Assembly: GCF_018457165.1 (NCBI RefSeq)
Contig: NZ_JAFMNX010000002.1
Coordinates: 62,001 to 126,000 of the forward strand
Direction of reading: 5' to 3'
Length of the DNA: 64,000 nucleotides
DNA from: Tianweitania aestuarii
GTDB lineage: Bacteria; Pseudomonadota; Alphaproteobacteria; Rhizobiales; Rhizobiaceae
The notes beneath the pieces were generated by a model. The model was given only the letters and a program-made list of their open reading frames with translations, had not been told where the DNA came from and did not search any database. The stretch's first letter is position 1; every line of letters starts with the position of its first letter. Made by a program: the position numbers and the translations under genes. Shown piece by piece: positions 57,008 to 64,000 of this stretch.

Positions 57008-60000
57008 TCAGATGCCGCTCGACCCAGCACTGAAGCCGGTCGCTCCAGCCGACGATCCTGCCAGCAGGCTGGCATTGCCGCCTGCCGCCGTCGTGTCCAC
57101 ACACACTGCGCGCTCATGTGCATAGGCTGTCGGGTTGAACACTTCCGAGATCACCGGGATGATCGCGCCTGACCGCCGCGCAAGACCCTGCCGAAGCGCG
57201 CGCAAACTTTCACCGGCACCGGCAAAAGCCACGGCATCCACATTGACGAGCGCCAGATCGTTAGGATCGACCTGACCATCCACGGCGCGCAGCGGCAGCT
57301 CCTTGCCGGTGAGCCCTGCAAGCGAACGCTGCGCGCCCTGAGCCACCGCGAGCACACTGTTGCCAGCCGCCAGCGCCTGCACCACCTGCGCCATCAGCGT
57401 GTCCGCATCCGGTCCAAGGCAAAGCACCCGGCCGCGCGGATAAAGCTGCAGCGTGTTGCCCTCGCCCGTCGGCCCCAGCAGATCCACCGGGCCATATTCG
57501 GTCGCAGCCGCCGCACTCATTGCCGCCCGCGCCTTGCCGCGCAGAACCTTGCGCAGTGTCGCAATGCGATCGTGCCGCGATCCCCAACCCGACTTCACCG
57601 CATCGGCGAACTGGTCGGTGCGCACCTGCACGCTCGCACCCGCCGGAACACCCCAACCCGCACCCGCACCGGCCGAAGCATGCTTGCGGAAGCGATGCAG
57701 GTAGTGCGGACCGCCGGCCTTCGGACCCGTGCCCGACAGCCCCTCGCCGCCAAACGGCTGCGAGCCCACCACGGCGCCGATCTGGTTGCGGTTCACATAG
57801 ATGTTGCCAACATGAACCGTGTCGATCATCTCCTGCACGCGCCCGTCGATGCGCGTATGCAGGCCGAAGGTCAGGCCATAACCGCGCGCATTGATGTCGG
57901 CCACGACCTTGTCCAGCTGCTCCGCCTCGAACGTGGCGACATGCAGGATCGGCCCGAACACCTCGCGCTCGAGATCGGCAATCCCGCTCACCCGGAAGAT
58001 ATGCGGCGCAACGAAGGTGCCGTCGGCTGGCGCCTGAAGCTTGGCGATCAGCTTGCCCTGCCGCTCCATGTCGGCGGCATAGGTGCGGATGCCATCCTGC
58101 GCTTCTGCATCGATCACCGGCCCGACATCGGTCGAAAGCAGCCACGGATCGCCCATGTTGAGCGTCTGCATCGCCCCGCTCAGCATCTCCAGCACCTTCG
58201 CTTCCACGTCTTTCTGGACGTAAAGGATGCGCAAAGCAGAGCAACGCTGGCCGGCACTCTGGAAGGCCGAGGCCAGCGCATCGCGCACGGCTTGTTCGGG
58301 CAGCGCGGTGGAATCCACGATCATCGCGTTCAAACCGCCGGTCTCGGCAATCAGCATCGCGTCGGGAGCCGCCGTTTCGGCCAGCTGCTTCTCGATGATC
58401 CGCGCCACTTCCGTCGAACCCGTAAAGCAAACGCCCGCCAGATCCGGATGCGCCGTCAGCGGCGCGCCGACGCTTGCGCCATCACCCGGCAGAAGATGCA
58501 GCACCTCTTTCGGCACGCCGGCTTCATGCAGCATTTCCACCGCCCGCATCGCGATCAGCGGCGTTTGTTCTGCAGGCTTGGCGATCACCGCATTACCCGT
58601 CACCAGCGCTGCCGCGATCTGTCCCGTGAAGATCGCCAGCGGGAAGTTCCAGGGCGAAATACAGCCGATCACGCCGCGCGCCGCACCGCTCGCTTCCGCA
58701 TGGTATGCTTCAGCCGCGTAGTAATGCAGGAAGTCCACCGCTTCGCGCACTTCCGCCAGACCATCCGCCAGCGTCTTGCCCGCTTCGCGGCTGGCCAGCG
58801 CGAAAAACTCGACCGCATTGGCTTCATAAAGCTCGGCCGCGCGCGTCAGCACCGCCGCCCGCTCCGCCACCGGCCGCTTGGCCCAGGCCGGCTGCGCTTG
58901 CGTAGCAATCGTCATCGCGCGGTCCACCAACTCAGCGCCCGCTTCGTCCACGAAGCCCACGACGTCGTCCGGCCGCGCCGGGTTGATCACCTCGCGCCGC
59001 GTGGTTTCGCCCGTTGCCGGCGTCAGCGGCCCGGCTTCCCACTGCTTGGTCGCAAAGGGCGCGCGCTTGGCATCGAGATCCGCGATCACCAGCGGATCGG
59101 TCAGGTCGATGCCCTTCGAATTGGCGCGCAGACCGGTGAAGATGCTGTCGGGCGTCGGTGTGGCCGGGTTCGGCCCCATGCCTTCCTGTTCCACCACGTC
59201 GAACGGATCGCGCGCGATCGTTTCGGGCGACACCTCTTCATTGACGATCTGGTGCACGAAAGACGAGTTCGCGCCGTTCTCTAAGAGCCGGCGAACGAGA
59301 TAAGCCAGCAGATCCTGATGCGCACCCACCGGCGCATAGATGCGGCAGCGCGTGCCTTCCTGCTTGCGCACAGCCTCATGCAGAACTTCGCCCATGCCAT
59401 GCAGGCGCTGGAATTCAAACGAGGTGCGATCGCTCGCCATAGCCAGGATCGCCGCCACCGTATGCGCATTATGCGTCGCGAACTGCGGATAGATCCGGTC
59501 CGTCATGGTAAGCAGCTTGCGGGCATTGGCGATATACGACACGTCCGTATGCACCTTGCGCGTGAACACCGGATAGCCCGGCAGACCGAGCGCCTGCGCA
59601 CGCTTGATCTCGGTATCCCAGTAAGCGCCCTTCACCAGCCGGATCATGATCGAGCGGTCGTATTTTTCCGCCAGCGCATAAAGCCAGTCGATCACGAAGC
59701 CGGCGCGCTGCCCATAAGCCTGCACCACCACGCCGAACCCGTTCCAGCCGGCCAGCTCCGGATCGGCCAGCACGCGGTCGATGATGTCGAGCGAAAGATC
59801 GAGACGGTCCGCTTCTTCCGCATCGATATTTAGGCCCATGCGCGCATGACGCGCCGCAAGGCACAGCTTCAACAGCCGCTTGGCCATGACCGGCACCGCC
59901 GCCTCGCGTTGAGCGAACTCATAGCGCGGGTAAAGCGCCGACAGCTTCACCGAGATGCCATTGGTGCGACGAACATCCGTACCGGTCGTGCCACTGTCGA

Positions 60001-60667
60001 GCGCCGAGATCGCGTCCGAATAAGCGCGCGCATAACGCTGCGCATCGGCTTCGGTACGCGCTGCCTCGCCCAGCATGTCGAAGGAATAAAGATAACCCTT
60101 GGCCGTCATCGCCTTGCCGCGCTTGACCGCTTCCTCGATCGTGCGGCCGAGCACGAACTGCTCGCCCATTTCGCGCATGGCAGCCGACACCGCGCGGCGG
60201 ATCACCGGCTCGCCCAAACGCCGCACCATGCCACGCAACGTGCGCTCGACGCCCGCATCGCCTTCGTCCAGAACCTTTCCCGTCAGCATCAACGCCCAGG
60301 TGGACGCGTTCACGAAGATCGAGGCGGATTCGCCCGAATGCGCCGACCAGTCATGCGGCGCGATCTTGTCGCGGATCAGGTCGTCCATTGTCGAGGAATC
60401 CGGCACGCGCAAAAGCGCCTCGGCCAGACACATCAGCGCGACGCCTTCCTTCGTGGAAAGCCCGTATTCCGCCAGAAACGCTTCCATTCTCCCGGTTTCG
60501 CTGGATTCGCGCACCGCACGCACCAGCCGCGCCGCATGATCGGAAATCTCGCTGCGCATCGCCGCGTCGAGATTGGCGCTCTGCACCAGCGATGCAACCA
60601 TCTCGGCCTCGTCGGGCAGGATGTGGCGGCGCATTCTGTCACGGATCACGGCAAGCGGTTCAGACAT
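57008..60667 (-). CDS. putA: Bifunctional proline dehydrogenase / L-glutamate gamma-semialdehyde dehydrogenase PutA
   Basis: 1219 residues. Proline dehydrogenase FAD barrel (about 80-470, with IMIRLVKGAYWDTEIKRAQ), then the semialdehyde dehydrogenase (about 540-1000, with FTGSTEVA, catalytic cysteine in SAGQRCSALR), and a C-terminal ALDH-superfamily cap domain of about 200 residues. It oxidises proline to glutamate at the membrane, channelling the intermediate. The ribbon-helix-helix repressor domain at the start of E. coli PutA is absent; regulation falls to the divergent Lrp-type gene. ATG 60667 is preferred to a TTG at 60676. Confidence 0.95.
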   Translation of the reverse strand: MSEPLAVIRDRMRRHILPDEAEMVASLVQSANLDAAMRSEISDHAARLVRAVRESSETGRMEAFLAEYGLSTKEGVALMCLAEALLRVPDSSTMDDLIRDKIAPHDWSAHSGESASIFVNASTWALMLTGKVLDEGDAGVERTLRGMVRRLGEPVIRRAVSAAMREMGEQFVLGRTIEEAVKRGKAMTAKGYLYSFDMLGEAARTEADAQRYARAYSDAISALDSGTTGTDVRRTNGISVKLSALYPRYEFAQREAAVPVMAKRLLKLCLAARHARMGLNIDAEEADRLDLSLDIIDRVLADPELAGWNGFGVVVQAYGQRAGFVIDWLYALAEKYDRSIMIRLVKGAYWDTEIKRAQALGLPGYPVFTRKVHTDVSYIANARKLLTMTDRIYPQFATHNAHTVAAILAMASDRTSFEFQRLHGMGEVLHEAVRKQEGTRCRIYAPVGAHQDLLAYLVRRLLENGANSSFVHQIVNEEVSPETIARDPFDVVEQEGMGPNPATPTPDSIFTGLRANSKGIDLTDPLVIADLDAKRAPFATKQWEAGPLTPATGETTRREVINPARPDDVVGFVDEAGAELVDRAMTIATQAQPAWAKRPVAERAAVLTRAAELYEANAVEFFALASREAGKTLADGLAEVREAVDFLHYYAAEAYHAEASGAARGVIGCISPWNFPLAIFTGQIAAALVTGNAVIAKPAEQTPLIAMRAVEMLHEAGVPKEVLHLLPGDGASVGAPLTAHPDLAGVCFTGSTEVARIIEKQLAETAAPDAMLIAETGGLNAMIVDSTALPEQAVRDALASAFQSAGQRCSALRILYVQKDVEAKVLEMLSGAMQTLNMGDPWLLSTDVGPVIDAEAQDGIRTYAADMERQGKLIAKLQAPADGTFVAPHIFRVSGIADLEREVFGPILHVATFEAEQLDKVVADINARGYGLTFGLHTRIDGRVQEMIDTVHVGNIYVNRNQIGAVVGSQPFGGEGLSGTGPKAGGPHYLHRFRKHASAGAGAGWGVPAGASVQVRTDQFADAVKSGWGSRHDRIATLRKVLRGKARAAMSAAAATEYGPVDLLGPTGEGNTLQLYPRGRVLCLGPDADTLMAQVVQALAAGNSVLAVAQGAQRSLAGLTGKELPLRAVDGQVDPNDLALVNVDAVAFAGAGESLRALRQGLARRSGAIIPVISEVFNPTAYAHERAVCVDTTAAGGNASLLAGSSAGATGFSAGSSGI

Positions 60668-60808
60668 CAAACTCAAAGCCTCTGGAAGGAGCTTGAAGGA
60701 TTATCACGCCGACGCGATTCATCGTGAGCCCAAAGATTGTGGCGAAACGCGCCGTTCGCCCTTATAAAAGGCATGACAAAGGCCAGTTGAACTACAATCA
60801 GGATCACC

Positions 60809-61258
60809 ATGGACGATTTGGATCGCGTCGATCGAAACATCATCGCAGCGCTTGGCCGCGATGGTCGGCTTTCGATGGCCGATCTTGCCGAAAAAGTCGG
60901 CCTGTCCAAGACCCCCGTGCAAGCCCGCGTCCGCCGTCTGGAGCGCGATGGCTTCATCAAGGGCTACCAGGCCGTCATCGACCGCGCCAAGATGGGCGAA
61001 GGTCATATCGCCTTCGTGCAGGTCAAGCTGTCCGACACCACCTCGGCTGCGCTTGACGCCTTCAACAAGGCGGCCCTCGCCGTGCGCGAGATCGAGCAAT
61101 GCCACATGATGGCAGCGAGCTTCGATTATCTCCTCAAGGTCCGCACCACCGACATCGCCGCTTACCGCCGCGCGCTCGGCGAAAAGATCGCCGCTTTGCC
61201 GCATGTCGCGCAGACCTCTACCTTCGTAGTGATGGAAACGGTACGCGACCGCGCATGA
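60809..61258 (+). CDS. putR: Lrp/AsnC family proline-responsive activator PutR
   Basis: 149 residues: helix-turn-helix (DRNIIAALGRDGRLSMADLAEKVGLSKTPVQARVRRLE) and RAM domain. It is divergent from putA with about 140 bases between starts, the arrangement of PutR in Agrobacterium and Rhodobacter, where it activates putA in response to proline. The assignment to PutR rests on this context. Confidence 0.9.
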   Translation: MDDLDRVDRNIIAALGRDGRLSMADLAEKVGLSKTPVQARVRRLERDGFIKGYQAVIDRAKMGEGHIAFVQVKLSDTTSAALDAFNKAALAVREIEQCHMMAASFDYLLKVRTTDIAAYRRALGEKIAALPHVAQTSTFVVMETVRDRA

Positions 61259-61283
61259 AAAAGGCCCGGTCGAAACCGGGCCC
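61258..61283 (-). terminator. Terminator of the AEC transporter-gabD transcript
   Basis: GGCCCGGT/ACCGGGCC stem with a four-base loop and five T on the minus strand. The T-run overlaps the last base of the putR stop codon, so putR and the terminator are packed together. Confidence 0.85.
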
Positions 61284-61304
61284 TCAAGTCCTGCCAGGCT
61301 GGGC

Positions 61305-62762
61305 TTAAAGCCCCAGCCCGCCAATGCTCACATATTTCGTGTCGAGATAATCTTCGATGCCCTGATGCCCGCCTTCGCGGCCGAGGCCCGACTCCTTCAC
61401 GCCGCCGAACGGCGCTTCCGGCGTGGTGATGATGCCTTCGTTGACGCCCACCATGCCGTATTTCAGCCCTTCCATGACCCGAAAGGCGCGGCCGAGATTG
61501 CCGGTGTAGAAGTAGGCCGCCAAACCATATTCCGTGTCGTTGGCGAGTTCGATCGCCTCATCCTCGCTGGAGAACTTGAACACGGGCGCCACCGGTCCGA
61601 AGATTTCTTCCTTCATGAAGCGCATGGCAGGGGTCGCGTTGGAGATCACGGTCGGCTCGTAGAAGGAGCCGCCCAGCGCATGGCGCTTGCCGCCGGTGAC
61701 GATCGTGCCGCCCTTCTCCTTGGCGTCGGACACCAGTTCCTCAACCTTCTCGACCGCCTTTTCGTCGATCAGCGGGCCCTGCTGCACGCCGGCCTCCGTG
61801 CCATCGCCGATCTTCAGCTTGGCGGCGGCTGCCGAGAACTTCTCGACAAAGGCGTCATAGATGCCTTCCTGCACGAAGAAGCGGTTGGTGCAGATGCAGG
61901 TCTGGCCCGAATTGCGGTACTTCGCGGCAATCGCGCCTTCCACGGCACGGTCGAGATCGGCATCGTCGAACACAAGGAACGGCGCGTTGCCGCCAAGTTC
62001 CATCGACACCTTCTTCACGGTCGAAGCAGACTTCGCGATCAGGATCTTGCCGACTTCGGTGGAGCCGGTGAAGGTGATCTTCTTGACCAGCGGATGCTCG
62101 CAAAGCTCGTCGCCGATCTCGCTCGCCGATCCCGTCACGACGTTGACCGCCCCTTTCGGGAAACCGGCTTCCTCGCACAACGCGCCCCAGGCGAGACCGG
62201 AATACGGCGTCTGCGAGGCAGGCTTCACCACCGCCGTACAGCCTGCGGCAAGCGCCGGACCGATCTTGCGCGCCAGCATCGAAGACGGGAAATTCCAAGG
62301 CGTGATCGCGGCAATGACGCCGGTCGGCTCTTTGGTGACGAGAATGCGCCGGTCAGCCCAGGGCGACGGCACGACATCGCCATAGGTGCGGCGCGCTTCT
62401 TCGGCAAACCAGAGGATATAGGCAGCCGACGCCCCGACCTCGCCCTTGGCCTCGGCAAGCGACTTGCCCTGTTCGAGCGTCAGAAGCTCGGCCAACGAAT
62501 CCTGATTGTCCATGATTGCGTCATGCAGCTTGCGCAGAAGCTTGGAGCGTTCGAGTGCGGAGGTCTTGCGGTAAAACAGGAACGTCTCGTTCGCCGCTTC
62601 GATCGCGCGCTTGGTTTCGGCGCGGCCACCTCTTGGAACGGTGCCGATCTTCAGACCCGTGGCGGGATTGATCACGTCGATCGTCGCACCCGAATCGGCC
62701 TGCACCCATTCGCCGCCGATCAGGTTCGCTTCCCTCATGAACTGGCTGTATTTCTGCAGCAT
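61305..62762 (-). CDS. gabD: NAD(P)-dependent succinate-semialdehyde dehydrogenase
   Basis: 485 residues. Catalytic glutamate in SMELGGNAPFLVFDDADLD, catalytic cysteine in SGQTCICTNR, and FTGSTEVGK. These match GabD, which oxidises succinate semialdehyde to succinate in GABA breakdown; close relatives act on glutarate semialdehyde. Sixty-three bases downstream of the AEC transporter gene, probably co-transcribed. No GABA aminotransferase gene is in the window. Confidence 0.9.
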   Translation of the reverse strand: MLQKYSQFMREANLIGGEWVQADSGATIDVINPATGLKIGTVPRGGRAETKRAIEAANETFLFYRKTSALERSKLLRKLHDAIMDNQDSLAELLTLEQGKSLAEAKGEVGASAAYILWFAEEARRTYGDVVPSPWADRRILVTKEPTGVIAAITPWNFPSSMLARKIGPALAAGCTAVVKPASQTPYSGLAWGALCEEAGFPKGAVNVVTGSASEIGDELCEHPLVKKITFTGSTEVGKILIAKSASTVKKVSMELGGNAPFLVFDDADLDRAVEGAIAAKYRNSGQTCICTNRFFVQEGIYDAFVEKFSAAAAKLKIGDGTEAGVQQGPLIDEKAVEKVEELVSDAKEKGGTIVTGGKRHALGGSFYEPTVISNATPAMRFMKEEIFGPVAPVFKFSSEDEAIELANDTEYGLAAYFYTGNLGRAFRVMEGLKYGMVGVNEGIITTPEAPFGGVKESGLGREGGHQGIEDYLDTKYVSIGGLGL

Positions 62763-62825
62763 CGACTATCCTCCTGCTTCTCTGCGACATTTCAGGACCC
62801 GGATGATCCCTGCTCGTCGGGCAGG

Positions 62826-63776
62826 TTAATAGAAAACGTGCTCCGCCACAAAGAGCCAGACAACCGTGGTTCCTACCGCAAAGGCCGTCGAGGTCGTCAT
62901 CGTGTTGGAGGTCAGCGCCTGTCCCGTGCCGAACCGCGTGGCGATCAGATAGGGATTGATGCCGCTTGGAATGGCCGCAGCCAGCACCGCCACCTTGGCG
63001 CTGAGCGGCGGCATGTCGAGCAACAAGGCGATGACGAGGGCCGAAGCCGGCATCAGGACGAGCTTGAAAGCCGTCAGGCATAGAACCGGCTTCAGATGCC
63101 CGCCGATGCCGAAGCGGCGCAGCGACAGGCCCATCGCAAACAACGCTACCGGCACCGCCGCATTGGCAAAAGCATCCACGAAGCGCATCACGAAAGCAGG
63201 GATCGGCACGCCGGAAAAGCGCCAGACGAGGCCGATCAGAATGCCGATCACGATGGCGTTCGACAAAAGCTTGCGGCCGAAATCCAGAAGCACTGTCCCC
63301 ATGGCGGGACGTTCCAGATCTTTTGGCCGCATCAGTTCGAACAACAGGATCGACAGACCCATCATGATCGGCAGATGGATCGAGATGATCAGCGACAGCG
63401 TCGTGAAGCCTTCCTGACCGTAAACGCCGAGGCTGAGCGGAATGCCGAGCATCAGGAGGTTCGAGAAGCCGGACGCCAGACCGCCTGTCATGGCCGTTCG
63501 GTCATCACGCCCGAACGCCCGCTTGAGCGTGAAAAAGGCCACACCCCAGGCAATGAACACGGAAGAAAAATAGGTGACCCACAAGGCCCAGGGCGCCGTA
63601 CCGCCGAAAGTTGCGGTGGCCACCGTGCGGAAAAGCAGCATCGGCAAACCGACGCTGACCGCAAACTGCGTCAGGGCCTCGCCCACGTCGAGTTTCAAAA
63701 AGCCGCTCAGCGCGGCAAGATAGCCGAGCGCCACTAGGCCGAACACGAACAGGATGGTTTCGATCAACGCGTGCAT
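62826..63776 (-). CDS. AEC (auxin efflux carrier) family transporter
   Basis: 316 residues with about ten membrane helices. The GIPSGINPYLIATRFG and SNLLMLGIPL segments are typical of bacterial AEC/malonate-carrier-like transporters of organic acids. Upstream of gabD in the same direction, so it may import a dicarboxylate or related acid; the substrate is not known. Confidence 0.9.
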   Translation of the reverse strand: MHALIETILFVFGLVALGYLAALSGFLKLDVGEALTQFAVSVGLPMLLFRTVATATFGGTAPWALWVTYFSSVFIAWGVAFFTLKRAFGRDDRTAMTGGLASGFSNLLMLGIPLSLGVYGQEGFTTLSLIISIHLPIMMGLSILLFELMRPKDLERPAMGTVLLDFGRKLLSNAIVIGILIGLVWRFSGVPIPAFVMRFVDAFANAAVPVALFAMGLSLRRFGIGGHLKPVLCLTAFKLVLMPASALVIALLLDMPPLSAKVAVLAAAIPSGINPYLIATRFGTGQALTSNTMTTSTAFAVGTTVVWLFVAEHVFY

Positions 63777-63834
63777 GCAAGTTCGATAGGCCTGCCCGCA
63801 GCAGGGAGCAACACGGCTTTCGTCTCACGAAGAA

Positions 63835-63861
63835 AAAGCCGGGCTTATTGGCCCGGCTATT
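63835..63861 (-). terminator. Terminator after the truncated gene at the window edge
   Basis: AGCCGGGC/GCCCGGCT hairpin followed on the minus strand by a T-run, 30 bases after the stop of the edge gene. Confidence 0.85.
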
Positions 63862-63891
63862 TGGTCGTCGCAGTAAGTGCGAACGGGTCGA

Positions 63892-64000
63892 TCAGGCCGA
63901 CTTGCCGCTTTCTTCTTCCTCGAAGGTCACGGCCACGTCGCCATTGGCCGACAGGCGAACCTTGTCACCTTCCACATCGGCAACCAGGCCGAGCGAGATG
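63892..64000 (-). CDS. 3' end of an unidentified gene (acidic C terminus)
   Basis: Only the last ~36 codons are visible. The frame reads into a beta-rich stretch (LVADVEGDKVRLSANGDVAVTF) and an acidic tail EEEESGKSA before a TGA. The terminator just below supports real coding. The family cannot be named from this fragment. Confidence 0.6.
   Translation of the reverse strand, partial: ISLGLVADVEGDKVRLSANGDVAVTFEEEESGKSA

Noticed and set aside
57572-59284. 570-codon open frame on the + strand inside putA
   Set aside because: Antisense shadow of putA; Arg/His-rich product without recognisable motifs.
61365-63083. 572-codon open frame on the + strand over gabD and the AEC transporter gene
   Set aside because: Antisense shadow of two genes with clear catalytic or membrane signatures.

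Overview
The window looks like a chromosomal segment of an alphaproteobacterium of the order Hyphomicrobiales (Rhizobiales), most likely Rhizobiaceae or a close family. The grounds are a giant coiled-coil protein resembling the polar-growth ring protein GPR/RgsE, the rhizobial iron regulator RirA next to HemP/HmuP, a PutA/PutR pair without the enterobacterial PutA DNA-binding domain, and BluB behind a cobalamin riboswitch. DNA is high in GC and gene-dense, with many 4-bp stop/start overlaps. The assignment is inferred from gene content, not from a marker-gene search.

Layout. 1-4.4 kb: 3' part of the giant coiled-coil gene. 4.4-9.1 kb: an acetyltransferase, then a leftward Mla-type lipid ABC system (MlaE with a fused STAS-like domain, MlaF, MlaD, auxiliary lipoprotein). 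9.2-16.4 kb: a rightward run of dipeptide epimerase, atypical SDR, FAH-family hydrolase, GT25 glycosyltransferase, malic enzyme and a DUF2865 protein. 16.3-25.9 kb: mainly leftward housekeeping genes (gltX, riboswitch-bluB, nadE, class II DAHP synthase, gor, DUF2059, rpiA) plus a rightward DedA gene. 26-29.9 kb: gph, tRNA-Val(CAC), a 28-codon membrane peptide gene, a large L,D-transpeptidase and a DUF971 protein. 30-33.1 kb: molybdenum cofactor genes moaA, mobA and mobB with a DMT exporter between them. 33.2-36.6 kb: an amino-acid ABC transporter without its ATPase, and a beta-hydroxyacid dehydrogenase. 36.6-43.1 kb: Lrp regulator, Fe-S UDG-like protein, GST, histidine kinase, a CobT-like protein whose active-site motifs are degraded, DUF1289, a membrane aspartic protease and dusA.

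43.1-49.0 kb is a compositionally distinct (visibly more AT-rich) surface-polysaccharide cassette: DegT-type aminotransferase, WbqC-like protein, a small hypothetical, a double-GT2 glycosyltransferase and a GNAT, with gene-poor flanks. 49-55 kb returns to ordinary genes: an Rrf2 regulator with four cysteines, a sugar oxidoreductase/isomerase pair, zeta GST, phasin, DUF445 and GNAT.

55.1-57 kb is a compact iron/heme module. rirA sits behind a near-perfect Irr-type ICE box; hemP lies convergent to it. hemP and a divergent secreted-protein/heme-monooxygenase pair share an intergenic region with a TGA-N9-TCA IRO (RirA) box. 57-61.3 kb is putA with divergent putR, followed by gabD and an AEC transporter; the window ends in a truncated small acidic protein gene.

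I found no phage, insertion sequence, CRISPR array or defence system. The observations most worth following up are the CobT-like protein without catalytic motifs, the iron operators, the very small membrane peptide gene, the SDR with SxxxR in place of YxxxK, and the polysaccharide cassette.
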